Source: Curtobacterium pusillum
GTDB taxonomy: Bacteria; Actinomycetota; Actinomycetes; Actinomycetales; Microbacteriaceae
Reading direction: 5' to 3'
DNA length: 64,000 nucleotides
NCBI RefSeq assembly: GCF_007680845.1
Contig: NZ_VEIY01000005.1
Location: 246,471 to 310,470 of the forward strand
Part shown: in pieces, positions 56,066 through 63,871 of the stretch
How the letters are laid out: the number at the start of each line of letters is the position of its first letter
How positions within the stretch are numbered: the first letter of the stretch is position 1
The notes under the pieces: model-generated
What the model was told of the DNA's origin: nothing
What the model saw: only the letters and a program-made list of their open reading frames with translations
Databases searched by the model: none
Program-made: the position numbers and the translations under genes

Positions 56066-56133
56066 CGATAACGGAACCTTGTTAGCAGAATGTTTCCGGT
56101 GGTACCTTTCTGGTGTTTCCACTGATAACGAAA
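56066..56133. promoter_or_regulatory. Divergent TetR/NmrA control region
   Basis: GATAACGGAA (56067-56076) and GATAACGAAA (56124-56133) are direct repeats, and TGTTTCC occurs twice between them (56091, 56114). TAAC at 56069 and GTTA at 56081 are spaced as an imperfect inverted repeat. These are plausible TetR half-sites; exact operator boundaries cannot be set by eye. Confidence 0.4.
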
Positions 56134-56144
56134 GGTCGTTCCCC

Positions 56145-57002
56145 ATGATCATCGTCACCGGCGCCACCGGCGCCCTCGGGTCCGCTACCGTCCGCGCACT
56201 CCTTCACCGCATCCCCGCCGACCAGGTAGGGGTCAGCGTGCGCAACCCTCTGGCCGCTGCCGACCTCGCTGCCCGCGGCGTGCGTGTCCGGCACGGGGAT
56301 TTCGCCGACCCGGCGTCCCTCGGCCAGGCTTTCGCCAACGCCGACCGAGTCCTCGTCGTCTCCGGTTCGACGCTCGGTCCGGACGGCGTCGCGCTCCACG
56401 CGGCAGCCGCCCGGGCCGCCGTCGAGGCCGGTGCTGACCGCGTCTTCTACACGGCACACCAGAACACCCGAGCGGACTCTCCCGTCGCGTTCGCGGTCGA
56501 CCACGCCCGCACCGAGTCCGCCCTCGCCGGCATCGGGACCCCGTGGACCTCGCTTCGCAACGGCTTCTACGCACACACTGTGGGATGGCTCATTGCGGGC
56601 GCGGTCGAGTCGGGCGAACTGCTCCTGCCCGAGGACGGCCCAATCTCGTGGACCGACCGCGAGGACCTCGCCGTCGCCGACGCCGCCCTCGTGGCGGACG
56701 GTCCGGTGTTCGACGGCCCGACCCCGGCGCTCACGGCGCGGGACGCCGTCACCTTCGCGGACGTCGCACGGATCCTCTCGGACGTCACGGGAACGACCGT
56801 CCGCCGGACCGTAATCGACGACGAGGAGTGGGTGGCGCGTCAGGTCGGCCACGGGATGCCCGAGGCCGCAGCGCAGGTCATGCTGGGGATGTTCCGAGGC
56901 GCCCGGGCCGGCGAGTTCGACGAAGTCAACCCGCTCCTCGGCGAGCTGTTGAATCGCGATCCGCTGCCGGTGCGCGTGGCAATCGAGCGCGCCGTCGCCT
57001 GA
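56145..57002 (+). CDS. NmrA-like NAD(P)-binding protein (QorB type)
   Basis: A 285-residue atypical SDR beginning MIIVTGATGALGSATVRALL, with VRVRHGDFADPASLGQAFANADRVLVVSG and FYTAHQNTRADSPVAFAVDHARTESALAGIGTPWTSLRNGFYAH, as in QorB and other NmrA-family quinone or redox-sensing reductases. The likely activity is NAD(P)H-dependent reduction of quinone-like compounds. It is controlled by the divergent TetR gene. AAAGG lies 12 nt upstream of the ATG. Confidence 0.9.
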   Translation: MIIVTGATGALGSATVRALLHRIPADQVGVSVRNPLAAADLAARGVRVRHGDFADPASLGQAFANADRVLVVSGSTLGPDGVALHAAAARAAVEAGADRVFYTAHQNTRADSPVAFAVDHARTESALAGIGTPWTSLRNGFYAHTVGWLIAGAVESGELLLPEDGPISWTDREDLAVADAALVADGPVFDGPTPALTARDAVTFADVARILSDVTGTTVRRTVIDDEEWVARQVGHGMPEAAAQVMLGMFRGARAGEFDEVNPLLGELLNRDPLPVRVAIERAVA

Positions 57003-57201
57003 GGCCGCTAGCACCGGTCGGCGGCCGCGCCGAGTTGGATCGCGACCGCGACGAACGCGAGCGGCGCGGTTGGGTTCATCGAACCTGGTCGTCAGCAACG
57101 GTCGGAGACGATGCGCCGCTTCCGAGCGATTCCGTCCGGCCCGGCGCCGATGGTCGGTTCCCGGAACGTGCGAGGGTCGTGTGGGGCGGTGAGGAGCTGT
57201 G

Positions 57202-57894
57202 ATGAGTGTGTTCCTGCGGGAGCGTCCGAGCGAGTGGTCGTGGGTGCGTCGCAACGGGTTGTTCTTGGTGAACGCGTCGGTGTTCCTGCTTTGTTTCGTT
57301 GGGATGGTGTTCGCCGGTTGGCGGGTCGCCGGCCACGACGCGGTGCTGCATGGGCAGACGGTCGAGTCGCTGTGGGGGTTCTTGTCAAGTGGTGACTTTG
57401 CTGAGGCGACGTTTGAGAACTGGGAGAGCGAGTTCCTGCAGATGGGGTCGTACGTGGTGCTGACGACGTTCCTGTTTCAGAAGGGGTCGAGCGAATCGAA
57501 GTCGCTTGATGGCGATGCCCCACAGGACGCCGACCCTCGAGCGCACGAGCGAGATCCTCGCGCTCCGTGGCCGGTCCGGCGCGGCGGAATCGCGTTGGCG
57601 CTCTACGAGAACTCGCTGATGATCTTGTTTGCAGTGCTGTTCCTCGGCAGCGTCGTCGGGCACGTCATCGGTGGGTCGGCTGCGTACAACGAGGAGCAGG
57701 TCGAGCACGGGGCGCGCGTGGTGTCGGCGTGGCAGTACCTCGGGACGAGTCAGTTCTGGTTCGAGTCGATGCAGAACTGGCAGTCAGAGTTCCTGGTGAT
57801 CTCCGTCATGGTCGTCGCCACCGTTTGGCTCCGGCAACGCGGGTCGAGCCAGTCGAAGCCAGTTGCAGCCCCGCACGCGGAAACCGGTGACTAA
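57202..57894 (+). CDS. DUF6766-like membrane protein with internal duplication
   Basis: A 230-residue membrane protein made of two similar halves. Each has two helices followed by a W-Q-S/E-SEFLQ/V segment (TFENWESEFLQMGSYVVLTTFLFQKGSSESKS and SMQNWQSEFLVISVMVVATVWLRQRGSSQSKP). The linker contains DAPQDADPRAHERDPRAPWP. The repeat pairing suggests an internal duplication. It matches my recollection of DUF6766; function unknown. A GAGGAG site precedes the ATG by 6 nt. Confidence 0.75.
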   Translation: MSVFLRERPSEWSWVRRNGLFLVNASVFLLCFVGMVFAGWRVAGHDAVLHGQTVESLWGFLSSGDFAEATFENWESEFLQMGSYVVLTTFLFQKGSSESKSLDGDAPQDADPRAHERDPRAPWPVRRGGIALALYENSLMILFAVLFLGSVVGHVIGGSAAYNEEQVEHGARVVSAWQYLGTSQFWFESMQNWQSEFLVISVMVVATVWLRQRGSSQSKPVAAPHAETGD

Positions 57895-57899
57895 GGAGT

Positions 57900-58290
57900 G
57901 CATGCCCCTTACTCCGACCGCACTCGCGACGCGGCCGCCACTGTGTTACTGCGCTACACGGCCGCGCTGTAGAAGAGCGCCCGAACCGACGCGGTCACCG
58001 CGGGCGCGGTCGAATCGTTGGGCACATCAGCGGACGCCAGCATCGTGCTCGCTCTCCGGAACCCTTTCCTCGGCGAGCATATGAGCGACGCGCTCACGGT
58101 GCGGCACCAGAACGTTGTGAGCGACGTCGCCGCTCGCACAAAACCGTCCTCGCCAGCACAGAGCACGGCTGAATGCGTGCCGACGAACTGCACCCAGGCG
58201 CACCAGGCGGAACCATGTTTGGGAGCCTTGTGTGCGGGTCCTAGTCGCCGACGCCGACCGTCATCGATCTTCGCAAACCGGCCTGCCTAG
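57900..58290 (+). pseudogene. Remnant of a protein-coding gene, family unknown
   Basis: In one plus-strand frame a protein-like sequence (DAAATVLLRYTAAL) is interrupted by TAG near 57970 and continues at once as KSARTDAVTAGAVESL, then ASIVLALRNPFLGEHMSDAL. Both parts are helical and alanine-rich, with coding-like third positions, so the TAG probably breaks an old gene. The tail after about residue 75 looks non-coding. Confidence 0.3.
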
Positions 58291-58509
58291 CCACCAAACG
58301 AGCGCAGGAGCAACGCGGAGGAATACGGACTGCGCGACGTCCGTTGCGCCGTCGGGGCGGCGCCATGTGGCATCCTGATCCGGCCGCGGGGCGCCGTCTC
58401 TCCGTTGGATGAGACGGCCGGCCCGGAGCGGTTCCTCCGGACTGGCCGTCGATTCGTCGCACCTGATCCGTACGGCGACTGCGCCAGTGGACCACCTTTC
58501 CCGCTTCAT
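58261..58509 (-). CDS. 82-codon ORF, uncertain
   Basis: The frame encodes MKRERWSTGAVAVRIRCDES and later ATWRRPDGATDVAQSVFLRV, a sequence with plausible amino-acid balance but no recognised family and no clear ribosome site. It is the best candidate gene within the low-density region. Confidence 0.25.
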   Translation of the reverse strand: MKRERWSTGAVAVRIRCDESTASPEEPLRAGRLIQRRDGAPRPDQDATWRRPDGATDVAQSVFLRVAPALVWWLGRPVCEDR

Positions 58510-59254
58510 AGATGCGGGTTGCTTGTGCTGACAAAGTGTGTATCGCCTAGGTGAAATCGGGCACTTTCGCGTCTGGTTGGAGCGCGTTGCCCGACTCGTG
58601 GACGCTTGCCCCTCGGTCGGAGTTCACCAACGGCAGGGCGGTGGTGTGACGGGTGGCTACAATGCTTCCGGAGCAGCCGGTCCCGTCGTATACCAGTAGC
58701 CACATCGCGCGGCATCGGCAGACAAGCAGGCCACACGTCGTCACCGACTTGCTCGGCCCGTACCGTGGGTGCGCCTGATCAAGTCGGCCGAGACCCCGCC
58801 GATGGTGAGTGCCGATCCTGTCGGCGCTCACCGGCCCTCGAGTGCGGGAAACCCTGCCGACTGGCATGGATCTTGCGCTCCGCCCCTCGTTCTCCGTCTG
58901 CTCATCGCGGAAGAGCCGGTTTCCGCGGCGTCGTCGTGCCCGCCTCTGCTGGGATTGCGTTCAGCGGCTTGTTCTTGGCGAGCACTTCAGGTCGCAGTTA
59001 GCGTGATTGGGGAGGACCTCTTCGGGGGTCTTGTCGCTAGCACGGTCTTCGCGTAGTGCGGTGTGCTGGCGCAGCAGGAAGATCTCGGTAGCGATGAGGC
59101 TTCAACGCCTCGGGGAGGGCAGACGGGTCATGGACTCTACTTCTTCGTTCTTGTTGGCGCTGTGCTTGCGTGACAGCACGGTCAACACTCCGGCGGTCAC
59201 TCTCTTCCACGACACGCACACACCCCAGTTTCCGACCCGCGCGCGGATTGCCGC

Positions 59255-60220
59255 ATGACGATCGCGGAGAGCGCTGTGGCGCCCGTTCGCCCGTTCGTTG
59301 CGGTGACCGGGACGGACACGGACGGGGCGATTCGGGACCTCGCTGGGATGTACGCGGGACGGAGCTGGTATTCCTCCCGCCTCGGGGACGACTACTGGTA
59401 CAAGTACGTCGCCGTCGGTGACGACCAGCTCAGTGTCCGACGGTCCCAGATGCACGGCTGTCTTCGCGGCGACGTCGCCGTCGAAGGTGAGGTGGTCGTG
59501 CAGTGGATCGACGCAGGCCAAGCCCGCGTTGACGTCGGCCGCAACGAGGTGCGGATGCAGCCCGGGATGCCGACGCTGTTCCCGATCGAGCAACGCTTTG
59601 ACATGGAGTACCAGGACTGGGATCAACGCCTGGTGCACTTGAACCGGGAACTCGTGCTGGATGTCGCCGCGGAGCAGTACCTCGCTGACGGGACGCTCTC
59701 GTTCGACCGGAGCCGCACACCGACCCCGGCCGCCGTCACGCAATGGCGCGTGGCGGTGGCCGGCGCTATGCAAACGCTCCGTTCCGATGGCGCAGACACG
59801 TTGGCTTGGCAGGAGGCGCAACGCGACGTCGCCCGATCCCTGTTCGCGTTGTACCGGTTCCAGGGGGAACTGCTCCCGCACGGGTACGGGGAGCCACGCA
59901 ACCAGCACGTGCGCGCTGCGGTTGAGTACATCCACGAGCGCGCCGGCGAAGCGTTGACCGTGTCAGCGATTGCCCAAGCGTCGGGACTCAGCGTCCGGGG
60001 TCTGCAGGAAGCGTTCCAGCGGGCGTTGGACCGCACCCCGATGATGTACCTGCGGGAGGTCCGACTGCGCCGTGCCCGCGAGGATCTCCTCCGCGCGGAC
60101 TACTCGGACACGACCATCGCGGACGTAGCGTCTAGGTGGGGCTTCAACCACATGGGCCGGTTCTCCGGCGCGTACCTGCAACGGTTCGGAGAGTACCCGC
60201 GCCGGACCCTCCGACGTTGA
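59255..60220 (+). CDS. AraC-family transcriptional regulator
   Basis: A 321-residue regulator with an N-terminal AraC_binding_2-like sensor (YKYVAVGDDQLSVRRSQMHG, MQPGMPTLFPIEQRFDMEY) and a C-terminal double HTH: LTVSAIAQASGLSVRGLQEAFQRALDRTPMMYLREVRLRRAREDLL and TTIADVASRWGFNHMGRFSGAYLQRFGEYPRRTLRR. The target is unknown; it has no catabolic neighbour. The 3' end overlaps a convergent hypothetical ORF by 121 bp. Confidence 0.92.
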   Translation: MTIAESAVAPVRPFVAVTGTDTDGAIRDLAGMYAGRSWYSSRLGDDYWYKYVAVGDDQLSVRRSQMHGCLRGDVAVEGEVVVQWIDAGQARVDVGRNEVRMQPGMPTLFPIEQRFDMEYQDWDQRLVHLNRELVLDVAAEQYLADGTLSFDRSRTPTPAAVTQWRVAVAGAMQTLRSDGADTLAWQEAQRDVARSLFALYRFQGELLPHGYGEPRNQHVRAAVEYIHERAGEALTVSAIAQASGLSVRGLQEAFQRALDRTPMMYLREVRLRRAREDLLRADYSDTTIADVASRWGFNHMGRFSGAYLQRFGEYPRRTLRR

Positions 60221-60516
60221 TCCTGTTCGTCACTCCGGGTGGCGTCTTGCAAGCTGGTGTCAGCGGCGCGAACTCCTCCGGCAGCCCACGTGGCCCACGA
60301 CTGGAACTGTGCTTCAGCACTTGCCAGGCTGGTGTGCGAACCCTGCACCCGCCCGTCGTTCGACTCGAGTTGGTACTGACCGCGGAACGCGATGGTCGCC
60401 ACCGACACCCCATCGACCTCGCAAGTCCACCTCGTGGTGGAGTCCTGCTGCCACGTCAGGGAATCGGGGTGTCGCACGGTGCCGCCTTTCAGCAGGGCCG
60501 AGATAAGCGCCTGCAA
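60100..60516 (-). CDS. Hypothetical protein with TTG start, convergent with AraC gene
   Basis: From a TTG at 60516 with GGGGAG 8 nt upstream, the 138-codon frame gives LISALLKGGTVRHPDSLTWQ and RWTCEVDGVSVATIAFRGQY, then ASAEAQFQSWATWAAGG. The first 90 residues look protein-like (alternating strand pattern); the last 40 lie antisense to the AraC HTH and may be read-through after loss of an earlier stop. The family was not recognised. Confidence 0.45.
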   Translation of the reverse strand: MQALISALLKGGTVRHPDSLTWQQDSTTRWTCEVDGVSVATIAFRGQYQLESNDGRVQGSHTSLASAEAQFQSWATWAAGGVRAADTSLQDATRSDEQDQRRRVRRGYSPNRCRYAPENRPMWLKPHLDATSAMVVSE

Positions 60517-60600
60517 GCAGACAGCTCCCCGGACGATAGACGTCAGCCCTCACTCTGGCTACATGGTCGCGGTACATTCCAGAAGGAGTAGGAGACCCGA

Positions 60601-60765
60601 ATGCCAGAGCACATGCCGTCCGTTGAGTTGCGTTCGAGCGGCGTCACAGCGTCCGCAGCGCCGGGCGTGCCCGCCCTCGAGCAACTCGCCGAAACTCCCC
60701 TCAACGGCACCAACATCGACGACTCCCGAACCAAGCCCGTGCAGCCTGGCGCACCGATCAGCTGA
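60601..60765 (+). CDS. 54-residue small ORF
   Basis: The ATG at 60601 is preceded by AAGGAG (12 nt) and GGAG (6 nt) and, further up, TACATT (60573), a fair -10 box. The product starts MPEHMPSVELRSSGVTAS and ends DDSRTKPVQPGAPIS; it is polar and probably disordered. It is followed after 8 bp by the next small gene, so the two may be an operon. Function unknown. Confidence 0.5.
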   Translation: MPEHMPSVELRSSGVTASAAPGVPALEQLAETPLNGTNIDDSRTKPVQPGAPIS

Positions 60766-60773
60766 GATCGACC

Positions 60774-61061
60774 ATGTTCCGATGCGCCGAATCGTTTCTG
60801 GACCGCCGCTGCCAACGGGCCGCCGGACACGACGGATTGCACGTTGCAAAGGACGAAACGTCCCTGATGAAATGGAGCGGTCACCCCGACCTCCTGCTGC
60901 ACCAGATGCGTCTCCGCGACTCTGCGTTCCCGACGACGGACCCGGCGGCTTCCCCGTCCTCCGAGGATGCTGACGTAGCCGTGCTGTCGCGGGCACAACA
61001 ACCGTCGACTGCAGCGGTGGTTGATTGCGTGGCACCGCGCGATAGGAGAGTCCGCCCGTGA
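60774..61061 (+). CDS. Small Cys/His protein of the C..C-x-R-x-AGHDGLH type
   Basis: The 95-residue protein begins MFRCAESFLDRRCQRAAGHDGLHVAKDE, a pattern I know from short actinobacterial proteins with C-x(n)-C-x-R-x-AGH-x-GLH that may bind zinc. The C-terminal half is Ser/Ala/Asp-rich and probably disordered. The start lies 8 bp after the previous small ORF. Function unknown. Confidence 0.5.
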   Translation: MFRCAESFLDRRCQRAAGHDGLHVAKDETSLMKWSGHPDLLLHQMRLRDSAFPTTDPAASPSSEDADVAVLSRAQQPSTAAVVDCVAPRDRRVRP

Positions 61062-61184
61062 AGAATCGGCTGCGCCTCGCGCGCGGCCCCCTGACTGCTG
61101 AACGACTCCAACGGTGCACAAGCGTGCGCCAGACCAGGGACCAGCTGGTATTGCATGCACGCGCCCGATTCGCTGAAGCTATGC

Positions 61185-61211
61185 TGCCCGCCTTACGAGG
61201 TGAGGCGGGCA
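61185..61211 (+). terminator. Hairpin after the small-gene pair
   Basis: A perfect 9-bp stem (TGCCCGCCT / AGGCGGGCA) with a 9-nt loop, 124 bp after the small Cys/His gene. It lies within a possible 67-codon GTG frame (61058-61261), which argues against that frame being a real gene. Confidence 0.55.
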
Positions 61212-61425
61212 GCCGCGCCGGTACCGAGGATCAGGATCGAGACCGCAGCGCTCGACGGTAAGCAATCACCGTGAACACATTGTGACGCACGACGGAACGG
61301 AATGTGGAGCCCAGCCATTGGCCTAGCGATCCGTCGGCATGGACTGACAGTCTCAGTGGCACAGCCGCATACGGTGGGGCCGCGAAGCCGGACCGACGCA
61401 GAACCGAGGGTGTCCGCGCCTGCGC

Positions 61426-61722
61426 ATGAATGCTCTTGCCGCATCAGAACGTGACCATCATGCTGCTCTTGACCGCAGCGCCGCGCTGGACCTCGTCACC
61501 AGCGGCGCTTCCACCTCGCAAGCGTCGGCCGTGCGGGTGCCGCCGGCCCTGACCCGAATCGGGAGCGGCATTCGCGCCCTTCACCTGGACGCCCACCTCC
61601 CCCCGTTCACGCCTACAAGACTAAACATTCAGCGCGGCGGCACCGGATCCGGCGCAGCACTCAGGCGGAGCATTCGCATTCGGTTGCACTCCCACGCCCG
61701 AGTAGACGTCCCTCCAGAATGA
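61426..61722 (+). CDS. 98-codon hypothetical ORF ending at a terminator
   Basis: The frame begins MNALAASERDHHAALDRSAA and ends in an arginine-rich stretch. No ribosome site is obvious, and the family is unknown. The only external support is that its TGA directly abuts a very strong terminator (61723-61758), which may instead belong to the decayed minus-strand gene to the right. Confidence 0.3.
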   Translation: MNALAASERDHHAALDRSAALDLVTSGASTSQASAVRVPPALTRIGSGIRALHLDAHLPPFTPTRLNIQRGGTGSGAALRRSIRIRLHSHARVDVPPE

Positions 61723-61758
61723 GCGAGGGCCGGTCCCGTGTTCGGGACCGGCCCTCGC
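61723..61758. terminator. Terminator, perfect 16-bp stem
   Basis: GCGAGGGCCGGTCCCG pairs perfectly with its complement around a TGTT loop. It lies between a doubtful plus-strand ORF and the 3' end of a minus-strand surface-protein remnant, and could have served either. Confidence 0.9.
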
Positions 61759-61780
61759 CGGACTAATGCTACTCATCGGT

Positions 61781-62126
61781 TCAGCGCATCGTCTTGGCCG
61801 TCGAACTGCGCCGACAGAGCACCAGTACGAGGCCACCGAGCGCATCAGTGGGAGTGCCGCGCCGGAGCGACGAGGTCGGTTCCGGTGAACCCCGAGTTCG
61901 CCGTTGCCACCTTCAGTGCCTTACCACCACGCTTGACCGGGCTGGGAGAGCAGGCGGGACCATCGTGGCTATTGGGTCGACGTCACCGGGCACTGTCAGG
62001 GGTCGTGCTCGTGATGGTGACCTTGCGCGTCAGCTTTACATCGATCGAGTCCACAGCGGCAACCTTGTAAGCAGCGGCGCACATGACCGACTCATCCGGC
62101 TTGAGCGTCGCGAACCGCTGAGGGCA
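61781..62126 (-). pseudogene. Frameshifted 3' remnant of a DUF11/DUF7507-type LPXTG surface protein
   Basis: Three minus-strand frames together give a surface-protein C-terminus. First FATLKPDESVMCAAAYKV and VDVKLTRKVTITSTTPDS, which follows the LAPGESVTC...YTVT pattern of DUF11/DUF7507 repeats, then a stop. Next, in another frame, KVATANSGFTGTDLVAP, whose FTGTD resembles an LAxTG sortase motif. Finally DALGGLVLVLCRRSSTAKTMR, a short hydrophobic segment and basic tail. At least two frameshifts separate them, so the gene is dead. The N-terminal part is absent. Confidence 0.6.
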
Positions 62127-62167
62127 TAACGGTGGATGCCGCCACCGCAGAGGCCAGCTCTGGCGTT

Positions 62168-62467
62168 TCAGGTTTCCAGGCGAAGGGCGAGGGTCCGTGC
62201 GCTGAGGTCATCGACGAAGGCGCGGCTCCTGGATGTCACGGCAGATTCATCGCTTGCGCCACCGGGTGGGGCCTCTTGCGCGAGAAGAGGCAGACCGGGT
62301 GCGAGGAGGATGGTGGTCAAGACCGCGTCACCCTCGACGTCAAACGTTGGCAACGTGACGCGGTCGGCCAGCCCGTTCTGAGCAAGTGCGATGGCGTAGT
62401 CGATGATGGTGTACGCCACCGCATCGGTGGTGAGGAGGAGTTCACCGCCGTACATGAGGTGCTTCAC
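62168..62467 (-). CDS. 99-residue hypothetical protein
   Basis: From a GTG at 62467 with AGGGAG 10 nt upstream, the product begins MKHLMYGGELLLTTDAVAYT and continues IIDYAIALAQNGLADRVTLP. Balanced composition and coding-like third positions support a real gene. The pattern resembles short actinobacterial proteins of unknown function; no domain was recognised. Confidence 0.65.
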   Translation of the reverse strand: MKHLMYGGELLLTTDAVAYTIIDYAIALAQNGLADRVTLPTFDVEGDAVLTTILLAPGLPLLAQEAPPGGASDESAVTSRSRAFVDDLSARTLALRLET

Positions 62468-62691
62468 GGGCTGACTCCCTGATTGCGCGGTGCCACGCGA
62501 TTCTGCGCTGCTGCAGCCGGAGGTTGTACTGCCCGCGCTGCGACCCTACGTCAGGGCGCCTCCATAGAACGGGAGGTCTCCAGGTCATTCGGTTGAAAGT
62601 CACGATCGTCCTTGTGGTCCGAGTGCTCACCAGGCAGACGTTGAAGTGGGGAGGGGTGCGCGGTGCTCGATCGCCGCGCCGCCCGTCTTGG

Positions 62692-63660
62692 CTAACGCCC
62701 GCTGTTGCGCTGCGATGTACGGAGGATCAAGCCGTGGTGATGGGTAGTGAGCGTCACTGATCGGACTGACCCGAACGGGTCGCCGTCGAGTTGAACACGT
62801 TCTGGGGCGTCCAGCTCGAGGTGCAGAATTCGCGCGCGCGTGGTGGGAAGTGCGCGCGATCGTGGGAGGACTCTGGCGAGGAGACGTCCGAAGCGGCTGC
62901 GGAAGAAGAACCGGTTGAGCGTGAGGGTGTACCCAATCTTGGTCCACCCGAACCAACCATTCGGGCGGAACGCAACAGCATCGAGGATGCCATCATCGGG
63001 TTCGGCTCGAGGCAGAAGCAAGACACCGGCGGTGAGGGTGCCGCAGTTGCCGACGATGATCGTGTGGGCGTGCATCGAGTGTGTCTGTCCAGCGTCGAGG
63101 GTGTAGCGGACGGCGATCTGCCGGTTGCCGATCACGGACCGGGCGATGGGCTCGGAGTACGCCACCCATCCAAACCGTCTCTTGACCCATGCGTTGGTAT
63201 CGGCGGCCATGCTCGCATCGAGCCCGATACCCGCCATGACCAGGAAGACGTGTTCGCTCGTCGAGCCGTCGGCATGAGTCAGCTGCGCGAGCCCTACATC
63301 AATCGTTTGGTCGGTGCCAGTGAACGCCGCCTCAATGACCGAGTCTTCGTCGTTGCGGGGCAAACTGAAATTACGGGCGAAAAGGTTCCCGGTGCCGGCC
63401 GGGAGGACCGTGATGGGTATCCCGGTGCCGCGGAGTTCTTCGGCGACAACCCGCAACGTCCCGTCCCCGCCGGCGACGAGGATGACGTCAGGGGTGCCGT
63501 CCGCGGCTGCTCGCGCAGCGGCTCGGCCACCGTCGTCTGCAGCCGTCGGGTACCAGCGAGTCGAAGCCCACTCGTGCCGGGTGGCTGCAGCATGGAGCAG
63601 TCCCTGCAGGCGGTGTTGGTCGGTCTTTGTCGGGTTGAGGACGACTGCGACGGTGCGCAC
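62692..63660 (-). CDS. Diacylglycerol kinase/sphingosine kinase family protein
   Basis: The 322-residue lipid kinase family protein starts MRTVAVVLNPTKTD, has the nucleotide motif ILVAGGDGTLRVVAEELRGTGIPITVLPAGTGNLFARN (GGDGT and GTGN), EHVFLVMAGIGLDASM, and the C-terminal LDAPERVQLDGDPFGSVRSV. It would phosphorylate diacylglycerol or a related lipid at the membrane. It is followed on the same strand, upstream, by a small membrane gene 26 bp away, so the two are probably co-transcribed. Confidence 0.93.
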   Translation of the reverse strand: MRTVAVVLNPTKTDQHRLQGLLHAAATRHEWASTRWYPTAADDGGRAAARAAADGTPDVILVAGGDGTLRVVAEELRGTGIPITVLPAGTGNLFARNFSLPRNDEDSVIEAAFTGTDQTIDVGLAQLTHADGSTSEHVFLVMAGIGLDASMAADTNAWVKRRFGWVAYSEPIARSVIGNRQIAVRYTLDAGQTHSMHAHTIIVGNCGTLTAGVLLLPRAEPDDGILDAVAFRPNGWFGWTKIGYTLTLNRFFFRSRFGRLLARVLPRSRALPTTRARILHLELDAPERVQLDGDPFGSVRSVTLTTHHHGLILRTSQRNSGR

Positions 63661-63686
63661 GGGTGTGTGGGTAGAGATCGTCGGGC

Positions 63687-63854
63687 TCAGTTGGCGCGCC
63701 CGGCCTTGCGTCCGGCGCGGCGGATTGCTCCAAAGATCAGAGTGCCAACGAACAGGACGATGCCAATGATCGCGAGCCAGAGCAGCCCCTTCAACGCGAA
63801 CCCTACGATCGCGAGGATGACCCAGAGGGTGAGGAGGACGATGACGGTCTTCAT
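63687..63854 (-). CDS. 55-residue two-helix membrane protein
   Basis: MKTVIVLLTLWVILAIVGFA is the first helix, LLWLAIIGIVLFVGTLIF the second, and the tail is basic (IRRAGRKAGRAN). The composition matches small hydrophobic proteins common in actinobacteria (DUF-type, sometimes annotated hydrophobic protein). It lies 17 bp downstream of the partial gene at the window end and upstream of the lipid kinase. Confidence 0.7.
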   Translation of the reverse strand: MKTVIVLLTLWVILAIVGFALKGLLWLAIIGIVLFVGTLIFGAIRRAGRKAGRAN

Positions 63855-63871
63855 GGTAGTTCCTTAGTGCG

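Larger units (their letters stand above)
57895..59254. other. Low-coding-density region
   Basis: About 1.36 kb without a gene I can support strongly. Codon usage of the short frames is not coding-like, GC is lower than average, and at least one frame appears to be a decayed gene (57900-58290). No RNA gene or CRISPR-like array is seen. Confidence 0.5.

Noticed and set aside
58547..58867. 106-codon minus-strand frame
   Set aside because: Composition is unlike a protein of this genome, no ribosome site is visible, and overlapping frames on the other strand are equally open.
61058..61261. 67-codon frame starting GTG at 61058
   Set aside because: It runs through a perfect terminator hairpin, has no recognisable pattern, and its start is only a chance GTGA overlap.
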